Origin: Lysinibacillus pinottii
GTDB taxonomy: Bacteria > Bacillota > Bacilli > Bacillales_A > Planococcaceae
Assembly (NCBI RefSeq): GCF_024753545.1
Contig: NZ_JANTOO010000020.1
Coordinates: 613,265-677,264, forward strand
DNA: 64,000 nucleotides
Direction: 5' to 3'
Part shown: one piece after another, positions 1 through 9,199 of the stretch
How positions within the stretch are numbered: the first letter of the stretch is position 1
Layout: every line of letters starts with the position of its first letter
Position numbers and translations under genes: made by a program
Notes under the pieces: model-generated
Databases searched by the model: none
The model's input: the letters and a program-made list of their open reading frames with translations, nothing else
What the model was told of the DNA's origin: nothing

Positions 1-220
1 TGTATGACACTATTTTTTCAAACATACAAGATTGCTTTTCAAAATTATGAAATGAAGAGATACTTTCTCTCAATTTGTGAATAATTGGCATTATCCTACT
101 GGAATTTGGCCTCACCATGCGCGAGCTTCTATTCACTTAAAGATTTTTCATCACTGAGTCAGTGAAAAATAAAAAAAACTGCTCGTTTCAACTATAGAAA
201 TCGAACAGATTTTTTATGAA
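1..220. other. left edge without a recognisable gene
   Basis: I see no supported gene here. A perfect-arm hairpin (about 143-172, ATTTTTCA / TCAGTGAAAAAT type arms) lies downstream of the minus-strand thioredoxin gene and is flanked by A/T runs. It is a possible terminator for that gene. Confidence 0.4.
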
Positions 221-808
221 CTAATCTAATGCATCTACATATTCTTTTAACATATCCACGTCCATTGGTCCTTTGATGGCACGCTGAATATAACCGTTAG
301 AATCAATAAAATAAGTGGTCGGTATGGTAATAATTTGATAGTCCGAGCCGGCTGAATTTTCAGGGTCCAACAAAATTGGGAATGTTAGCTCAAAGCTATC
401 TCTAAAAGTCATCACCGTATCCACTTTCGCATCAGCTGTCACATCACGCTCAGCGGATGTTAAATTGACAGCTATGATTTCAACATTTTTTTCTTTCCCA
501 TATTCATCATAGAAACTTTGCATATGAGGCATTTCTGCCTTACATGGTGGACACCATGTCGCCCAGAAATTTAACACAACCTTCTTTCCACGAAGATCAC
601 TTAATTTGACATTTTTCCCGTCTAAGCTTGTTAACGAAAAATCAGGCGGCGTATCTCCATTGCCTAAACCAATTTTTCGCTCCTCAATATCCTTGCCAAG
701 AGCAGATTTCTCAATTGCTCGGTCTTCATCAATTTGCTGTTTTACATATGTACCAATCATCGCAACTACTAAAAGCACGACAATCAGCAGTCCAATATTT
801 TTTTTCAT
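221..808 (-). CDS. TlpA/ResA-like membrane-anchored thiol-disulfide oxidoreductase
   Basis: 195 aa. An uncleaved N-terminal membrane segment (about residues 4-22) is followed by a thioredoxin/AhpC-TSA fold (about 50-192). The redox motif WCPPC is at residues 85-89 and the cis-proline at I162-P163. This is the architecture of extracytoplasmic TlpA/ResA/StoA proteins, which keep exported cysteines reduced, for example on apocytochrome c or in spore and envelope assembly. ResA has WCEPC, so the exact substrate cannot be deduced. The ATG follows GGGAGG. The start overlaps the stop of the upstream membrane-protein gene (ATGA), so the two are surely co-transcribed. No cytochrome maturation genes lie beside it. 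Confidence 0.85.
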   Translation of the reverse strand: MKKNIGLLIVVLLVVAMIGTYVKQQIDEDRAIEKSALGKDIEERKIGLGNGDTPPDFSLTSLDGKNVKLSDLRGKKVVLNFWATWCPPCKAEMPHMQSFYDEYGKEKNVEIIAVNLTSAERDVTADAKVDTVMTFRDSFELTFPILLDPENSAGSDYQIITIPTTYFIDSNGYIQRAIKGPMDVDMLKEYVDALD

Positions 809-1437
809 CCTTTACCTCCCTCTTTGATTCCTTCTTGTTCTAAAATAATACCAAGACAAAGCAATACTAGACTAATACCTACAGCCGTTTGCCATATACC
901 AAGTGGCTGGAAGAAAGCAACAATGCTTAGGCCAGTAGTATAAAGTATTAAGCCACGCTTAATCCCCTGCATTTTCCATAGTATGAAGATGGTCAAAACA
1001 CTTAGTACCAGTAATGTAGTAATCTCACTCGTTGTAGAGTTGTCGTTGAGCAGTACAACAAGCCATTGATAGATGGATTGGGTTAAGATGATTGCCCAGC
1101 TATACGCCATCACATGATGGCCTTGTAATGGGAGCTTTTGTCGCTTCCGCCATATTTGCAAAGATGCAACAATGGCGCCAAGAAAGACGCCAACCGTACC
1201 TCCGTTGAAATATAGTAAGGAGATGGGTTGCGCCACAACTGTTTTAAAGTCAGTGACAAGCAAGCTAAATTTCCAAACAAGTATAAACGTAAAGGCTGCA
1301 TCACTATATGCCTCAGACCACTTTTTTGAAAATTGTAAACGTAGAATAAGCCAAACTATGAAAAATGTAATAAGCAGAGCAATTGCAGTTGCTGGTAAAG
1401 TTAGTGCTCGGATGGAGTACCAATCTGTATTGATCAC
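805..1437 (-). CDS. polytopic membrane protein, weakly Lgt-like
   Basis: 210 aa, with about six or seven hydrophobic segments. I chose a GTG start because GGAGGTGG (1446-1453) sits 8 nt upstream of it. An upstream in-frame ATG at 1476 has no ribosome site. The stretch FNGGTVGVFLGA resembles the HGGLIG region of prolipoprotein diacylglyceryl transferase, but I do not see the conserved catalytic Arg/His residues of Lgt, so enzymatic function is doubtful. It overlaps the downstream thioredoxin-like gene by 4 nt (ATGA), which suggests the two proteins work together, perhaps as a redox or lipoprotein-related pair. I do not recognise it with certainty. Confidence 0.7.
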   Translation of the reverse strand: MINTDWYSIRALTLPATAIALLITFFIVWLILRLQFSKKWSEAYSDAAFTFILVWKFSLLVTDFKTVVAQPISLLYFNGGTVGVFLGAIVASLQIWRKRQKLPLQGHHVMAYSWAIILTQSIYQWLVVLLNDNSTTSEITTLLVLSVLTIFILWKMQGIKRGLILYTTGLSIVAFFQPLGIWQTAVGISLVLLCLGIILEQEGIKEGGKG

Positions 1438-1453
1438 TCTATAATCCACCTCC

Positions 1454-1718
1454 GAAAGATACATACAGCATAGCATAGAACGTTTTCAAAATAAGCCTGT
1501 TTCACATTGTGTTCAGAAAATCTTAAGAAATATACCCCACTATGTATATATTCATCATAACATTAAATAGAATTTGATAATAGGAAAAGGAAGGTGCCTC
1601 CCTTTTTCAACACTACCTTCAATAATTACTGTCTATCAAATAGTTATGTTTAGCTAGTAATTCTATTATTTTTTGCTGGAGCACTAAACATAATTAAGAA
1701 CTTCATAATGATGAAGGA
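1454..1718. other. AT-rich spacer
   Basis: This spacer separates the thioredoxin/membrane-protein pair from the M23 peptidase terminator. It must contain the minus-strand promoter of the pair, but I could not fix a single -35/-10. No ORF or RNA gene was seen. Confidence 0.4.
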
Positions 1719-1760
1719 CAAAAAAAAGCTACACACTAGATTGGCTCTAATGTATAGCTT
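1719..1760 (-). terminator. terminator of the ftsE-ftsX-M23 unit
   Basis: On the minus strand a 15-bp stem (arms 1746-1760 and 1726-1740, 5-nt loop, one or two mismatches) is followed by seven T residues. It lies just downstream of the peptidase stop. Confidence 0.85.
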
Positions 1761-1767
1761 ATAGTTT

Positions 1768-3078
1768 TTACAACGGAATATATTTTAACGGGTTTACACT
1801 ACCAACTGCCTGTCCTCTCCAAGGACCAATGTGCACTTCGAAGTGTAAGTGTGGACCAGTAGAACGACCAGTACTACCCATTGCAGCAATTTGCTGTCCC
1901 TGTGTTACTTCTTGTCCTACACTCACATTAAATGAATTTAAATGTGCATATACAGTTGTATAGATTTGCCCATCTACCGAATGTGTAAGAATGACCACAT
2001 TTCCATATGAGCTTAATGGTGCAGCGTAAGCAACTACACCATCTGCTGCTGCCCAAATTGGTGTCCCTGTTGAATTGGCAAGATCTACACCATAATGGAA
2101 TTCTGGGCCTGCTCCAAGGTTACGCCATCCATAAGGTGATGTTAAACGACCATTCGTTGGTTTTATCCATGTGCCGTTTGATTGAGGGGCATTGACTGTA
2201 CCACCAGATGAGCCACCACCGCCATTGTTGGCAGCAGCTGCAGCAGCTGCAGCCGCGGCTGCTTTACGCTTTGCTTCTTGTTGACGAGCAATTTCTGCTA
2301 AACGCTTTTGCTCAGAAATAATTTGATCCTGTAATTCTTGGCTTACTTCCAAAGCCTCTGAATACTCTTTTTCAAGTAATACTTTTTCTGATTTTAGCTT
2401 TTCTTGCTCTTTTTCTAATTGGTCAACTAATTTATTTTTCTCAGTTTTTTGGCTATTTAATGAAGCTTTTAGTCGTTCAAGCTCCGCTCGTTGGCCTTCT
2501 AATTTTTTTCGTTTTTCTTCTACACTTTGCTTTTGTTCTTCTAATTTTTGCTTATCATCTTTTTGATCTTGAATAATTTGACGATCCGCTTCCATTAAGG
2601 CATTGACCGCAGAGAATCGATCAATAAAGTCAACAAAACTATTAGAACCTAATAATACGTCTAAATAGCTAACAGAGCCTCCTGCTTGAATTGCTCGAGC
2701 TCGCTCTTGTAACAAAACATCGCGCTCTTCAATTTTATGCAAAAGTTCTTTAATAGACTCTTCTAGTTTTTTTATTTCTTCATTTGTTGCTTGAATTTCG
2801 GTTTGTACATTTTTTATATCACTATTTGTTTTGTCGATTTCAGCGTTTAATGCTTGAATTTGATCTATGATTTTTTGTTGTTTTTCTTGATTGGCTGTAA
2901 TTGCATTTGATTTGTTTGAAATGGATGAATTTAATTCATTTTTCTTTGTTTCAATTTGCTTTTTTTCTTCTTTTAAATCCGATAAACTTGTTGCAAACGC
3001 TGATGGAGTTTGGATAAAAAGAATGAGAGCAGATGCTACTGCAAGTGTTTTCAATGTGTTTTTCGCCTTACTTTTCAC
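1768..3078 (-). CDS. secreted coiled-coil M23 (LytM) peptidoglycan hydrolase, EnvC/PcsB-like
   Basis: 436 aa from a GTG start placed 8 nt after AAGGGGAG (3087-3094). The first in-frame ATG (3117) has no such site. A signal peptide ends near residue 29 (AFA). A long charged coiled coil runs to about residue 270, then a poly-Ala/Gly linker, then an M23 metallopeptidase domain (about 310-436). Its zinc ligands are visible as HYGVD and HLH near the C terminus. In Gram-negatives and streptococci, EnvC/PcsB-type coiled-coil proteins are activated by the ABC system FtsEX. This gene follows ftsX directly, so it is the likely FtsEX-controlled cell-wall hydrolase or hydrolase activator. B. subtilis uses the NlpC/P60 enzyme CwlO, encoded elsewhere, for this job. 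Confidence 0.88.
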   Translation of the reverse strand: MKSKAKNTLKTLAVASALILFIQTPSAFATSLSDLKEEKKQIETKKNELNSSISNKSNAITANQEKQQKIIDQIQALNAEIDKTNSDIKNVQTEIQATNEEIKKLEESIKELLHKIEERDVLLQERARAIQAGGSVSYLDVLLGSNSFVDFIDRFSAVNALMEADRQIIQDQKDDKQKLEEQKQSVEEKRKKLEGQRAELERLKASLNSQKTEKNKLVDQLEKEQEKLKSEKVLLEKEYSEALEVSQELQDQIISEQKRLAEIARQQEAKRKAAAAAAAAAAANNGGGGSSGGTVNAPQSNGTWIKPTNGRLTSPYGWRNLGAGPEFHYGVDLANSTGTPIWAAADGVVAYAAPLSSYGNVVILTHSVDGQIYTTVYAHLNSFNVSVGQEVTQGQQIAAMGSTGRSTGPHLHFEVHIGPWRGQAVGSVNPLKYIPL

Positions 3079-3140
3079 CGATTGAACTCCCCTTCGACTA
3101 TTCATTTTCCCACTCACAAATATCCGCTGTGAGTGCTAAA

Positions 3141-4025
3141 CTAAATTTTTAAAAATTTACGTACTGACATGAAGCTTCCCCAAATACCGATCAATACACC
3201 AATGAGTAACAAAAGACCGCTCACTTGATACACAAGTGGAGAAAAATCTAATACTTGAATGAGCTCACCTTGTAAACGAGGTGCAATAATTTTATATATA
3301 TTGTGGTAAAGGGTTGTGACAACCGCAATCGGAATAATAGAACCTAAAATACCGAGCCACATTCCTTCCAATAGGAAAGGGATACGCACAAATGAATTCG
3401 TGGCACCTACTAGTTTCATAATTTCGATTTCATCTCGTCGAGCAATAATCGTAATTCGAATAGTATTTGAAATTAAGAAAATTGCTGTGAATAATAACCC
3501 TAAAATAAGCACGATTCCTACATTACGACTCATATTTAAGAAGTTAAATAGTTTTTCTACTTTTCCTTCGCCATACATAACGTCATATGTATACTCATAT
3601 TTATCAATCGTCTTGGCCACTTTTGCCGTTTGCTGAGGTTCAGTAGCTTTTACATAAATTACATTACGTAATGGGTTACTTTGCTCAAATAGTTTAAAAT
3701 CGTCACCAAAATCTTTGACTAATTTGGTTAACTCATCTTCCTTAGTTGAGTAGTTCATTTCTAAGACACCAGGTAATTTTTTAATTTTCTCAATGAGTGC
3801 TTTTTCAGCGGCCTCATCTGCTGTCTCATCAATTAAGACTTTTATCTCAACGTCGTTTTCTAAATCAGTTGCCACCTTATTTAAATTCATCATAATAAGC
3901 GCAAAAACGCCAACTAGAATAAGTGTAACTGTGACTGCACTGACAGACGCAATAGTCATCCAGCTATTTCGTCCAAGCGACTTTATACTTTCACGGAAGT
4001 GGCGCTTTACTGTACTAAATTTCAT
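3141..4025 (-). CDS. ftsX: cell-division ABC transporter permease FtsX
   Basis: 294 aa. The start is the ATG 7 nt after GGAGGTGAA. It overlaps the end of ftsE by 11 nt, and the earlier in-frame Met lies inside ftsE without a ribosome site. One N-terminal transmembrane helix (about 25-47) is followed by an extracellular domain (about 48-165) and three C-terminal helices, the FtsX/MacB permease layout. FtsX passes the ATPase cycle of FtsE across the membrane to a peptidoglycan hydrolase, here probably the M23 protein encoded next. The motif ARRDEIEIMKLVGAT after the second helix is typical of the family. Confidence 0.95.
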   Translation of the reverse strand: MKFSTVKRHFRESIKSLGRNSWMTIASVSAVTVTLILVGVFALIMMNLNKVATDLENDVEIKVLIDETADEAAEKALIEKIKKLPGVLEMNYSTKEDELTKLVKDFGDDFKLFEQSNPLRNVIYVKATEPQQTAKVAKTIDKYEYTYDVMYGEGKVEKLFNFLNMSRNVGIVLILGLLFTAIFLISNTIRITIIARRDEIEIMKLVGATNSFVRIPFLLEGMWLGILGSIIPIAVVTTLYHNIYKIIAPRLQGELIQVLDFSPLVYQVSGLLLLIGVLIGIWGSFMSVRKFLKI

Positions 4026-4701
4026 AGCCGTATTCACCTCCGTGTTCATCACGGACAATTAAACCGCCCTCAATAGCGATCACTCGACGTCGAATCGTAT
4101 TGACAATTTCACGGTTATGGGTCGCCATTACAATGGTTGTCCCCCGCGCATTAATTTCCTCAAATAAATTCATAATCTCCCATGAAGTTTCTGGATCAAG
4201 GTTTCCTGTAGGTTCATCCGCAATCACAACTTTTGGTACATTGACGATAGAGCGTGCAATGGACACACGTTGTTGCTCTCCCCCTGAAAGCTCATTCGGA
4301 AACATTCTGGCTTTATGCTTTAATCCAACAAGCTCTAAAACTTCCATAACGCGACGTCTGATCTCATCAGGCTGTTCCTCGATTACTTCTAGTGCAAACG
4401 CTACGTTCTCATACACGTTCAAACGAGGTAATAATTTAAAATCTTGGAAAACAACACCAAGTTGACGACGCAAAAAAGGGACTTTCTTATTCTTTAACGT
4501 TGCTAAATCGATACCATTAACAATAATCTGCCCTGACGTTGCTTTTTCTTCACGGTACATCAATTTGATAAATGTAGATTTACCTGCACCACTTGGGCCA
4601 ACTACATACACAAATTCTCCCTGCTTTATATTTACAGAAATACCATTTGTCGCAACAACGCCATTGGGGTACTTCTTTGTCACATTTTTCATTTCTATCA
4701 T
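4015..4701 (-). CDS. ftsE: cell-division ABC transporter ATP-binding protein FtsE
   Basis: 228 aa, the same length as the B. subtilis protein as I remember it. I chose ATG 4701 (MIEMKNVTKKY), preceded by AGGTGG, over an upstream in-frame ATG. Walker A GPSGAGKST is at residues 35-43. LSGGEQQR lies near 138-145, and Walker B VVIADEP follows. The ending GEYGYEI resembles the B. subtilis one. FtsE is the cytoplasmic ATPase partner of FtsX. Together they control wall hydrolysis during growth and division. It is the first gene of the ftsE-ftsX-M23 unit. Confidence 0.96.
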   Translation of the reverse strand: MIEMKNVTKKYPNGVVATNGISVNIKQGEFVYVVGPSGAGKSTFIKLMYREEKATSGQIIVNGIDLATLKNKKVPFLRRQLGVVFQDFKLLPRLNVYENVAFALEVIEEQPDEIRRRVMEVLELVGLKHKARMFPNELSGGEQQRVSIARSIVNVPKVVIADEPTGNLDPETSWEIMNLFEEINARGTTIVMATHNREIVNTIRRRVIAIEGGLIVRDEHGGEYGYEI

Positions 4702-4862
4702 GATTAAACCACCTAAAACTCTCACTATGTAAGAGGTATTTCATTTACTATTATAGCACTCTATTTCTGTTTTTTTATTACAGTTTCATTTCAATCCGTG
4801 GTAGTTCCTTCTATTTCGTTCTTTCCTTGCCATAATCCTTAAAAATATGACATACAATAAAA

Positions 4863-4898
4863 ACAGCAATCGACGACATACGGTGTCGATTGCTGTTT
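4863..4898 (-). terminator. second hairpin after the yvlB-like gene
   Basis: A perfect 13-bp stem (AACAGCAATCGAC and its complement, 10-nt loop) is followed on the minus strand by a T-rich stretch. It stands in tandem with the hairpin at 4904-4939 and insulates ftsE from the upstream gene. Confidence 0.75.
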
Positions 4899-4903
4899 CA
4901 CAA

Positions 4904-4939
4904 GAAAAAAGCATCCAGGCAATCAGCCTGAATGCTTTG
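4904..4939 (-). terminator. terminator of the yvlB-like gene
   Basis: A 12-bp stem (AAAGCATTCAGG / CCTGGATGCTTT on the minus strand) is followed by TTTTTT immediately after the gene's stop. Confidence 0.85.
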
Positions 4940-4941
4940 TA

Positions 4942-6129
4942 TTAAACTTGCTGCTCATCTGTTGTTGTGTAGCGAATTAAAACAGCACCTGTTTTTGATT
5001 CTCCCTCAATAAATAAGCGATTTGCATGTTCCACTTCTTTATCAAAACGGACAACTTTAGAGAGGAATTGATCCTGGGACTCCATTTTGGAAACATCCTG
5101 TATTCCGACGTCTACTTTCCCAAAGTTAGTTACCACTTTACCACTTAATGAAATAGTACGAGGCACATATAATTCAACCGCTCCTGCAACAGTTTGAGCT
5201 TTTATTTTGGATGAATTTGTTGAACATGTTGTCACCACAACATGTCCATTCACAGATTTAGCTTCTACTTCATCCAACGCGCCATCTAAATAAACGCGAC
5301 CATTTAAAGTTTCAGCTTCTAAATCTTTCCCGCGAACCTTCGTTAATTCAATGGAGCCATTAGAGGAATCTACTTCCGCTTTCCCAAAACTGAACTTAGT
5401 CCCTTTAATAGCACCATTTAATGTTTTCACCTTTAATTCTTCAACATCTGTATCCTGTAATGAAACACTACCATTCATAAGTCGGACGGATAGCTTTTCA
5501 AGTTTATCCTTTGGAACAAGTACCTTCGCATTGACTTGAACAAGCTTTAATTGACTTAAAATTCGAAGTGAATGCTCATCTTCTTTCACAACAAATTGCT
5601 CTAAAAAGTGATTGCGTGTTTCTTCTTCACTTTCATTCATAAGCGGTGCCTTCACCTTGCAAATAACTTGAATTGTATCTCCCTCACTGGATTCCAATGA
5701 AAAGTTACCATTTGGTAATTCAGCGATAATGCTTTCTACATTGGCAGCAGCCACTTCTTCTGTATGTGTAAACTCAATTTTGTCGCCAAATGGAGAAGCA
5801 ACATCAAATTCCTTCACCTTTTTGACAGCTGTATTCATCATATCCATAAAAAGAGAACCAATCTGCGTTAAATCTTTACGGAAATCTTGCATCTCATCTT
5901 GGAAATGTTTCATAAAATCTTCTTTTTTCTTGTCGCCATCTTTAGACTTTTCTTCAAATAGTGACTCTTTGTCAGTTGAAAATGACTGTGACTCTTTAGA
6001 CACATCATCCATAACATTTTGAGTAGATTTGCCAGATTGCTCTAATGCCTCTAATAATGTAATCGCCTCTTGTGCCGAAATCGTACCTTTTTCTACAAGT
6101 TCTAAAATTCGTTGACGTTCATTTTGCAT
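4942..6129 (-). CDS. DUF4097-family beta-repeat protein, YvlB-like
   Basis: 395 aa, cytoplasmic: no signal peptide. Residues 1-35 form a small helical domain (RILELVEKGTISAQEAITLL) like the SHOCT-like N terminus of B. subtilis YvlB. A charged linker (about 40-105) follows. From about residue 130 onward there are repeated short beta units of the type V.V..LNG.V.L, the DUF4097 adhesin-like fold. In B. subtilis yvlB also lies near uvrA, and the yvlABCD genes belong to the cell-envelope stress response. The biochemical role is unknown. The ATG follows GGGAGG. It seems to form its own unit, closed by two tandem terminators. Confidence 0.85.
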   Translation of the reverse strand: MQNERQRILELVEKGTISAQEAITLLEALEQSGKSTQNVMDDVSKESQSFSTDKESLFEEKSKDGDKKKEDFMKHFQDEMQDFRKDLTQIGSLFMDMMNTAVKKVKEFDVASPFGDKIEFTHTEEVAAANVESIIAELPNGNFSLESSEGDTIQVICKVKAPLMNESEEETRNHFLEQFVVKEDEHSLRILSQLKLVQVNAKVLVPKDKLEKLSVRLMNGSVSLQDTDVEELKVKTLNGAIKGTKFSFGKAEVDSSNGSIELTKVRGKDLEAETLNGRVYLDGALDEVEAKSVNGHVVVTTCSTNSSKIKAQTVAGAVELYVPRTISLSGKVVTNFGKVDVGIQDVSKMESQDQFLSKVVRFDKEVEHANRLFIEGESKTGAVLIRYTTTDEQQV

Positions 6130-6324
6130 AACTAAATAGCCTCCCTCAGTTCGTTATACTATTTATACGATTCTTTAATTGAAAAGTTTCACTGCAAAAT
6201 TGAAATAATATGGATTTTCTATCACAACCAAGGCTTTCCTTCTCGTCAGCTTGAAAGATGTGCTCCAATCTTCTTTAATTTTATAGATTAAGTAGCGCTT
6301 TTCGCATTCCGTTGATGATTAGGA

Positions 6325-9192
6325 TTAAGATTTAGAAGCTTCTGCTAGTACTGCATCCATTCTCATACAGTCGCGTTCTAAAATTGGTTTTAAATACTTT
6401 CCTGTGTAAGAACCAGGCACTTCTGCCACTTCTTCAGGTGTACCTGTTGCAATGATCGTCCCACCTTTGTCTCCACCCTCAGGACCTAAATCGATTAGAT
6501 AATCAGCTGTTTTGATAACATCTAGATTGTGTTCAATGACTAAAACGGAGTCGCCATTTTCAACAAGACGTTGTAGCACGACAAGTAAACGCGCTATATC
6601 GTCTGCATGTAAGCCTGTCGTTGGTTCATCTAGAATATAGAATGATTTACCTGTTGAACGTCGATGTAATTCAGATGCTAATTTTACACGCTGCGCTTCT
6701 CCTCCTGACAATGTTGTGGCAGGTTGTCCTAATTTCATATAACCTAAGCCGACATCTACAATAGTTTGTAGCTTACGTTGGATTTTAGGAATATTTTCAA
6801 AGAACACTACTGCATTTTCAATTGTCATATCCAGAATATCTGCGATACTCTTATCTTTATATTTCACTTCAAGTGTTTCACGGTTATAGCGTTTCCCGTG
6901 ACAAACTTCACAAGGAACATACACATCCGGGAGGAAATGCATTTCTATTTTTATTATTCCATCTCCACGGCATGCTTCACAGCGGCCACCCTTGACATTA
7001 AAGCTAAAACGACCTTTTTTATAGCCTCTTACCTTTGCTTCATTTGTGGTAGCGAAAACATCACGTATATCATCAAAGACTCCCGTGTAAGTGGCTGGAT
7101 TCGAGCGTGGGGTACGGCCAATTGGGGATTGGTCAATATCGATGACTTTTTCAAGTTCATCCATCCCCGTTACCTCTTTATGTTCTCCTGGTTTAACCTT
7201 GGAACGATTCAGCTTCTGTGCCAATGATTTATATAATATTTCATTAATCAGCGTAGATTTCCCTGAACCAGACACACCCGTTACTGCGACAAATAAACCA
7301 AGTGGGACGTCGACTTTGACATTGCGTAAATTATTCTCCTTGGCACCCTTAATCGAAAGCTTACGACCATTTGGTTGACGTCTTTCCACTGGCAATGGAA
7401 TAAATTTTTTACCACTTAAATATTGTCCTGTTAAAGAATTATCATTTTCCATGACTTCCTGTGGTGTACCAGCTGCAACAATTTGACCACCATGTACACC
7501 AGCCCCTGGTCCAACGTCAATCAGATAATCAGCTGCTAGCATCGTATCTTCATCATGCTCCACCACAATTAGTGTATTACCAATATCTCGCATGTTTTGT
7601 AAGGTGCTAATCAAACGATCATTATCCCGTTGGTGCAAACCAATCGATGGTTCATCTAAAATATAGAGAACGCCCGTTAATCGTGACCCTATTTGCGTAG
7701 CAAGACGAATACGTTGTGCTTCCCCACCTGATAATGTGCCTGCTGCACGACTTAAAGTTAAATAGTCTAAACCTACATTGACAAGGAAGCCTAGTCTTTC
7801 TTCTATTTCTCGTAAAACTAGACGAGCAATTTGCATATCCTTTTCAGTGAGATCTAGCTCTTTGAAAAATGTATCGGCTTCCTGAATCGAATATTGTGTC
7901 ACTTCACCAATATGCTTATCAGCAACTTTCACTGCCAATGTTTCTGGCTTTAAACGATAACCCTTACAGGAAGGACAAGCCTGTTGTGCCATATATTTTT
8001 CCATTTGCTCACGAACATAATCTGAAGTTGTCTCTTTAAAACGACGTTCTACATTTCGCACAACACCTTCAAATTCAATCATTTGGTCTCGCACATTGCC
8101 AAACTCATTTTCATAATGGAAGTGAATTTTCTCTTTGCCTGAACCATATAAAACTTTATCCATCTTGTCCTTTGGTAAATCTTTTACTGGTACATCCATT
8201 GGAATCTCATAGTGGTCACATACTGCTTTTAATAATTGAGGATAGTACTGTGAACTTGTAGGCTCCCAAGGTGCAATAGCATGCTCTAACAAGGAACGAT
8301 CCCAATCTGGCACCACTAAATCTAAATCCACCTCTTGTGTGGAGCCTAAGCCATCACAGCTAGGACAAGCACCAAATGGACTATTAAATGAAAACATGCG
8401 TGGCTCTAGCTCTCCAATGGAAAAACCACAAATTGGACAGGCATGATGTTCACTAAACAGTAATTCCTCGTGCTCCATGACATCTACAAGAACACGACCA
8501 TCTGCTAAACGAAGAGCTGTCTCTAAAGAATCACTTAAACGTGCAGCAATACCTTCCTTCATTACAACACGGTCGATCACAACCTCAATGGAATGCTTTT
8601 TATTTTTATCAAGATCAATCGCATCATCTAAATCTCGTAAATCCCCATCAATACGCACACGAACGAAGCCTTGCTTTTTTAAATCTTCCAGTAGTTTTAC
8701 ATGTGTTCCTTTACGACCAGAAACCATTGGCGCAAGAAGTTGCATCTTGGTTCTTTCTGGATAAGATAATAAACGGTCCACCATTTGCTCAATCGTTTGG
8801 GAAGTAATTTCTATCCCATGATTCGGACAAATCGGCTTACCAATACGTGCATAAAGTAAACGTAAGTAATCATAGATTTCTGTAACTGTCCCGACCGTAG
8901 AGCGTGGGTTACGACTCGTCGTTTTTTGGTCAATTGAAATAGCAGGCGATAATCCTTCAATTGCATCAACATCTGGTTTGTCCATTTGTCCAAGAAACTG
9001 GCGAGCATAGGCGGACAGAGACTCGACATAACGTCGTTGTCCCTCCGCATAAATCGTATCAAACGCTAGTGAAGATTTACCTGAACCTGATAATCCTGTT
9101 AAAACGACTAATTGATCACGTGGAATTGTGACATTAATATTTTTTAAATTATGAGCACGTGCACCTTGCACGACAATTTCAGTATTTTTCAC
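6325..9192 (-). CDS. uvrA: excinuclease ABC subunit A
   Basis: 955 aa, full length. Two ABC ATPase modules are present, with Walker A GLSGSGKSS (33-41) and GVSGSGKST, each with an LSGGEAQR signature. Zinc-binding cysteine pairs ACPIC...CPSC and CEAC...CEVC are intact. UvrA scans DNA for bulky damage and loads UvrB in nucleotide excision repair. Translation starts at GTG 9192. The last codon and stop of uvrB (GGG TGA) form part of its Shine-Dalgarno sequence, so the two genes are translationally coupled. The pair is expected to be SOS-induced through the LexA box upstream of uvrB. Confidence 0.98.
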   Translation of the reverse strand: MKNTEIVVQGARAHNLKNINVTIPRDQLVVLTGLSGSGKSSLAFDTIYAEGQRRYVESLSAYARQFLGQMDKPDVDAIEGLSPAISIDQKTTSRNPRSTVGTVTEIYDYLRLLYARIGKPICPNHGIEITSQTIEQMVDRLLSYPERTKMQLLAPMVSGRKGTHVKLLEDLKKQGFVRVRIDGDLRDLDDAIDLDKNKKHSIEVVIDRVVMKEGIAARLSDSLETALRLADGRVLVDVMEHEELLFSEHHACPICGFSIGELEPRMFSFNSPFGACPSCDGLGSTQEVDLDLVVPDWDRSLLEHAIAPWEPTSSQYYPQLLKAVCDHYEIPMDVPVKDLPKDKMDKVLYGSGKEKIHFHYENEFGNVRDQMIEFEGVVRNVERRFKETTSDYVREQMEKYMAQQACPSCKGYRLKPETLAVKVADKHIGEVTQYSIQEADTFFKELDLTEKDMQIARLVLREIEERLGFLVNVGLDYLTLSRAAGTLSGGEAQRIRLATQIGSRLTGVLYILDEPSIGLHQRDNDRLISTLQNMRDIGNTLIVVEHDEDTMLAADYLIDVGPGAGVHGGQIVAAGTPQEVMENDNSLTGQYLSGKKFIPLPVERRQPNGRKLSIKGAKENNLRNVKVDVPLGLFVAVTGVSGSGKSTLINEILYKSLAQKLNRSKVKPGEHKEVTGMDELEKVIDIDQSPIGRTPRSNPATYTGVFDDIRDVFATTNEAKVRGYKKGRFSFNVKGGRCEACRGDGIIKIEMHFLPDVYVPCEVCHGKRYNRETLEVKYKDKSIADILDMTIENAVVFFENIPKIQRKLQTIVDVGLGYMKLGQPATTLSGGEAQRVKLASELHRRSTGKSFYILDEPTTGLHADDIARLLVVLQRLVENGDSVLVIEHNLDVIKTADYLIDLGPEGGDKGGTIIATGTPEEVAEVPGSYTGKYLKPILERDCMRMDAVLAEASKS

Positions 9193-9199
9193 AAGTCAT

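Noticed and set aside
2207..2290. GCN repeat in the M23 gene as a mobile or unstable repeat
   Set aside because: It encodes the poly-Ala/Gly linker between coiled coil and peptidase, a usual feature of such proteins.
6778..7227. 149-codon ORF antisense to uvrA
   Set aside because: The reading frame is a by-product of the strongly conserved uvrA sequence on the other strand. It has no ribosome site and no known motifs.
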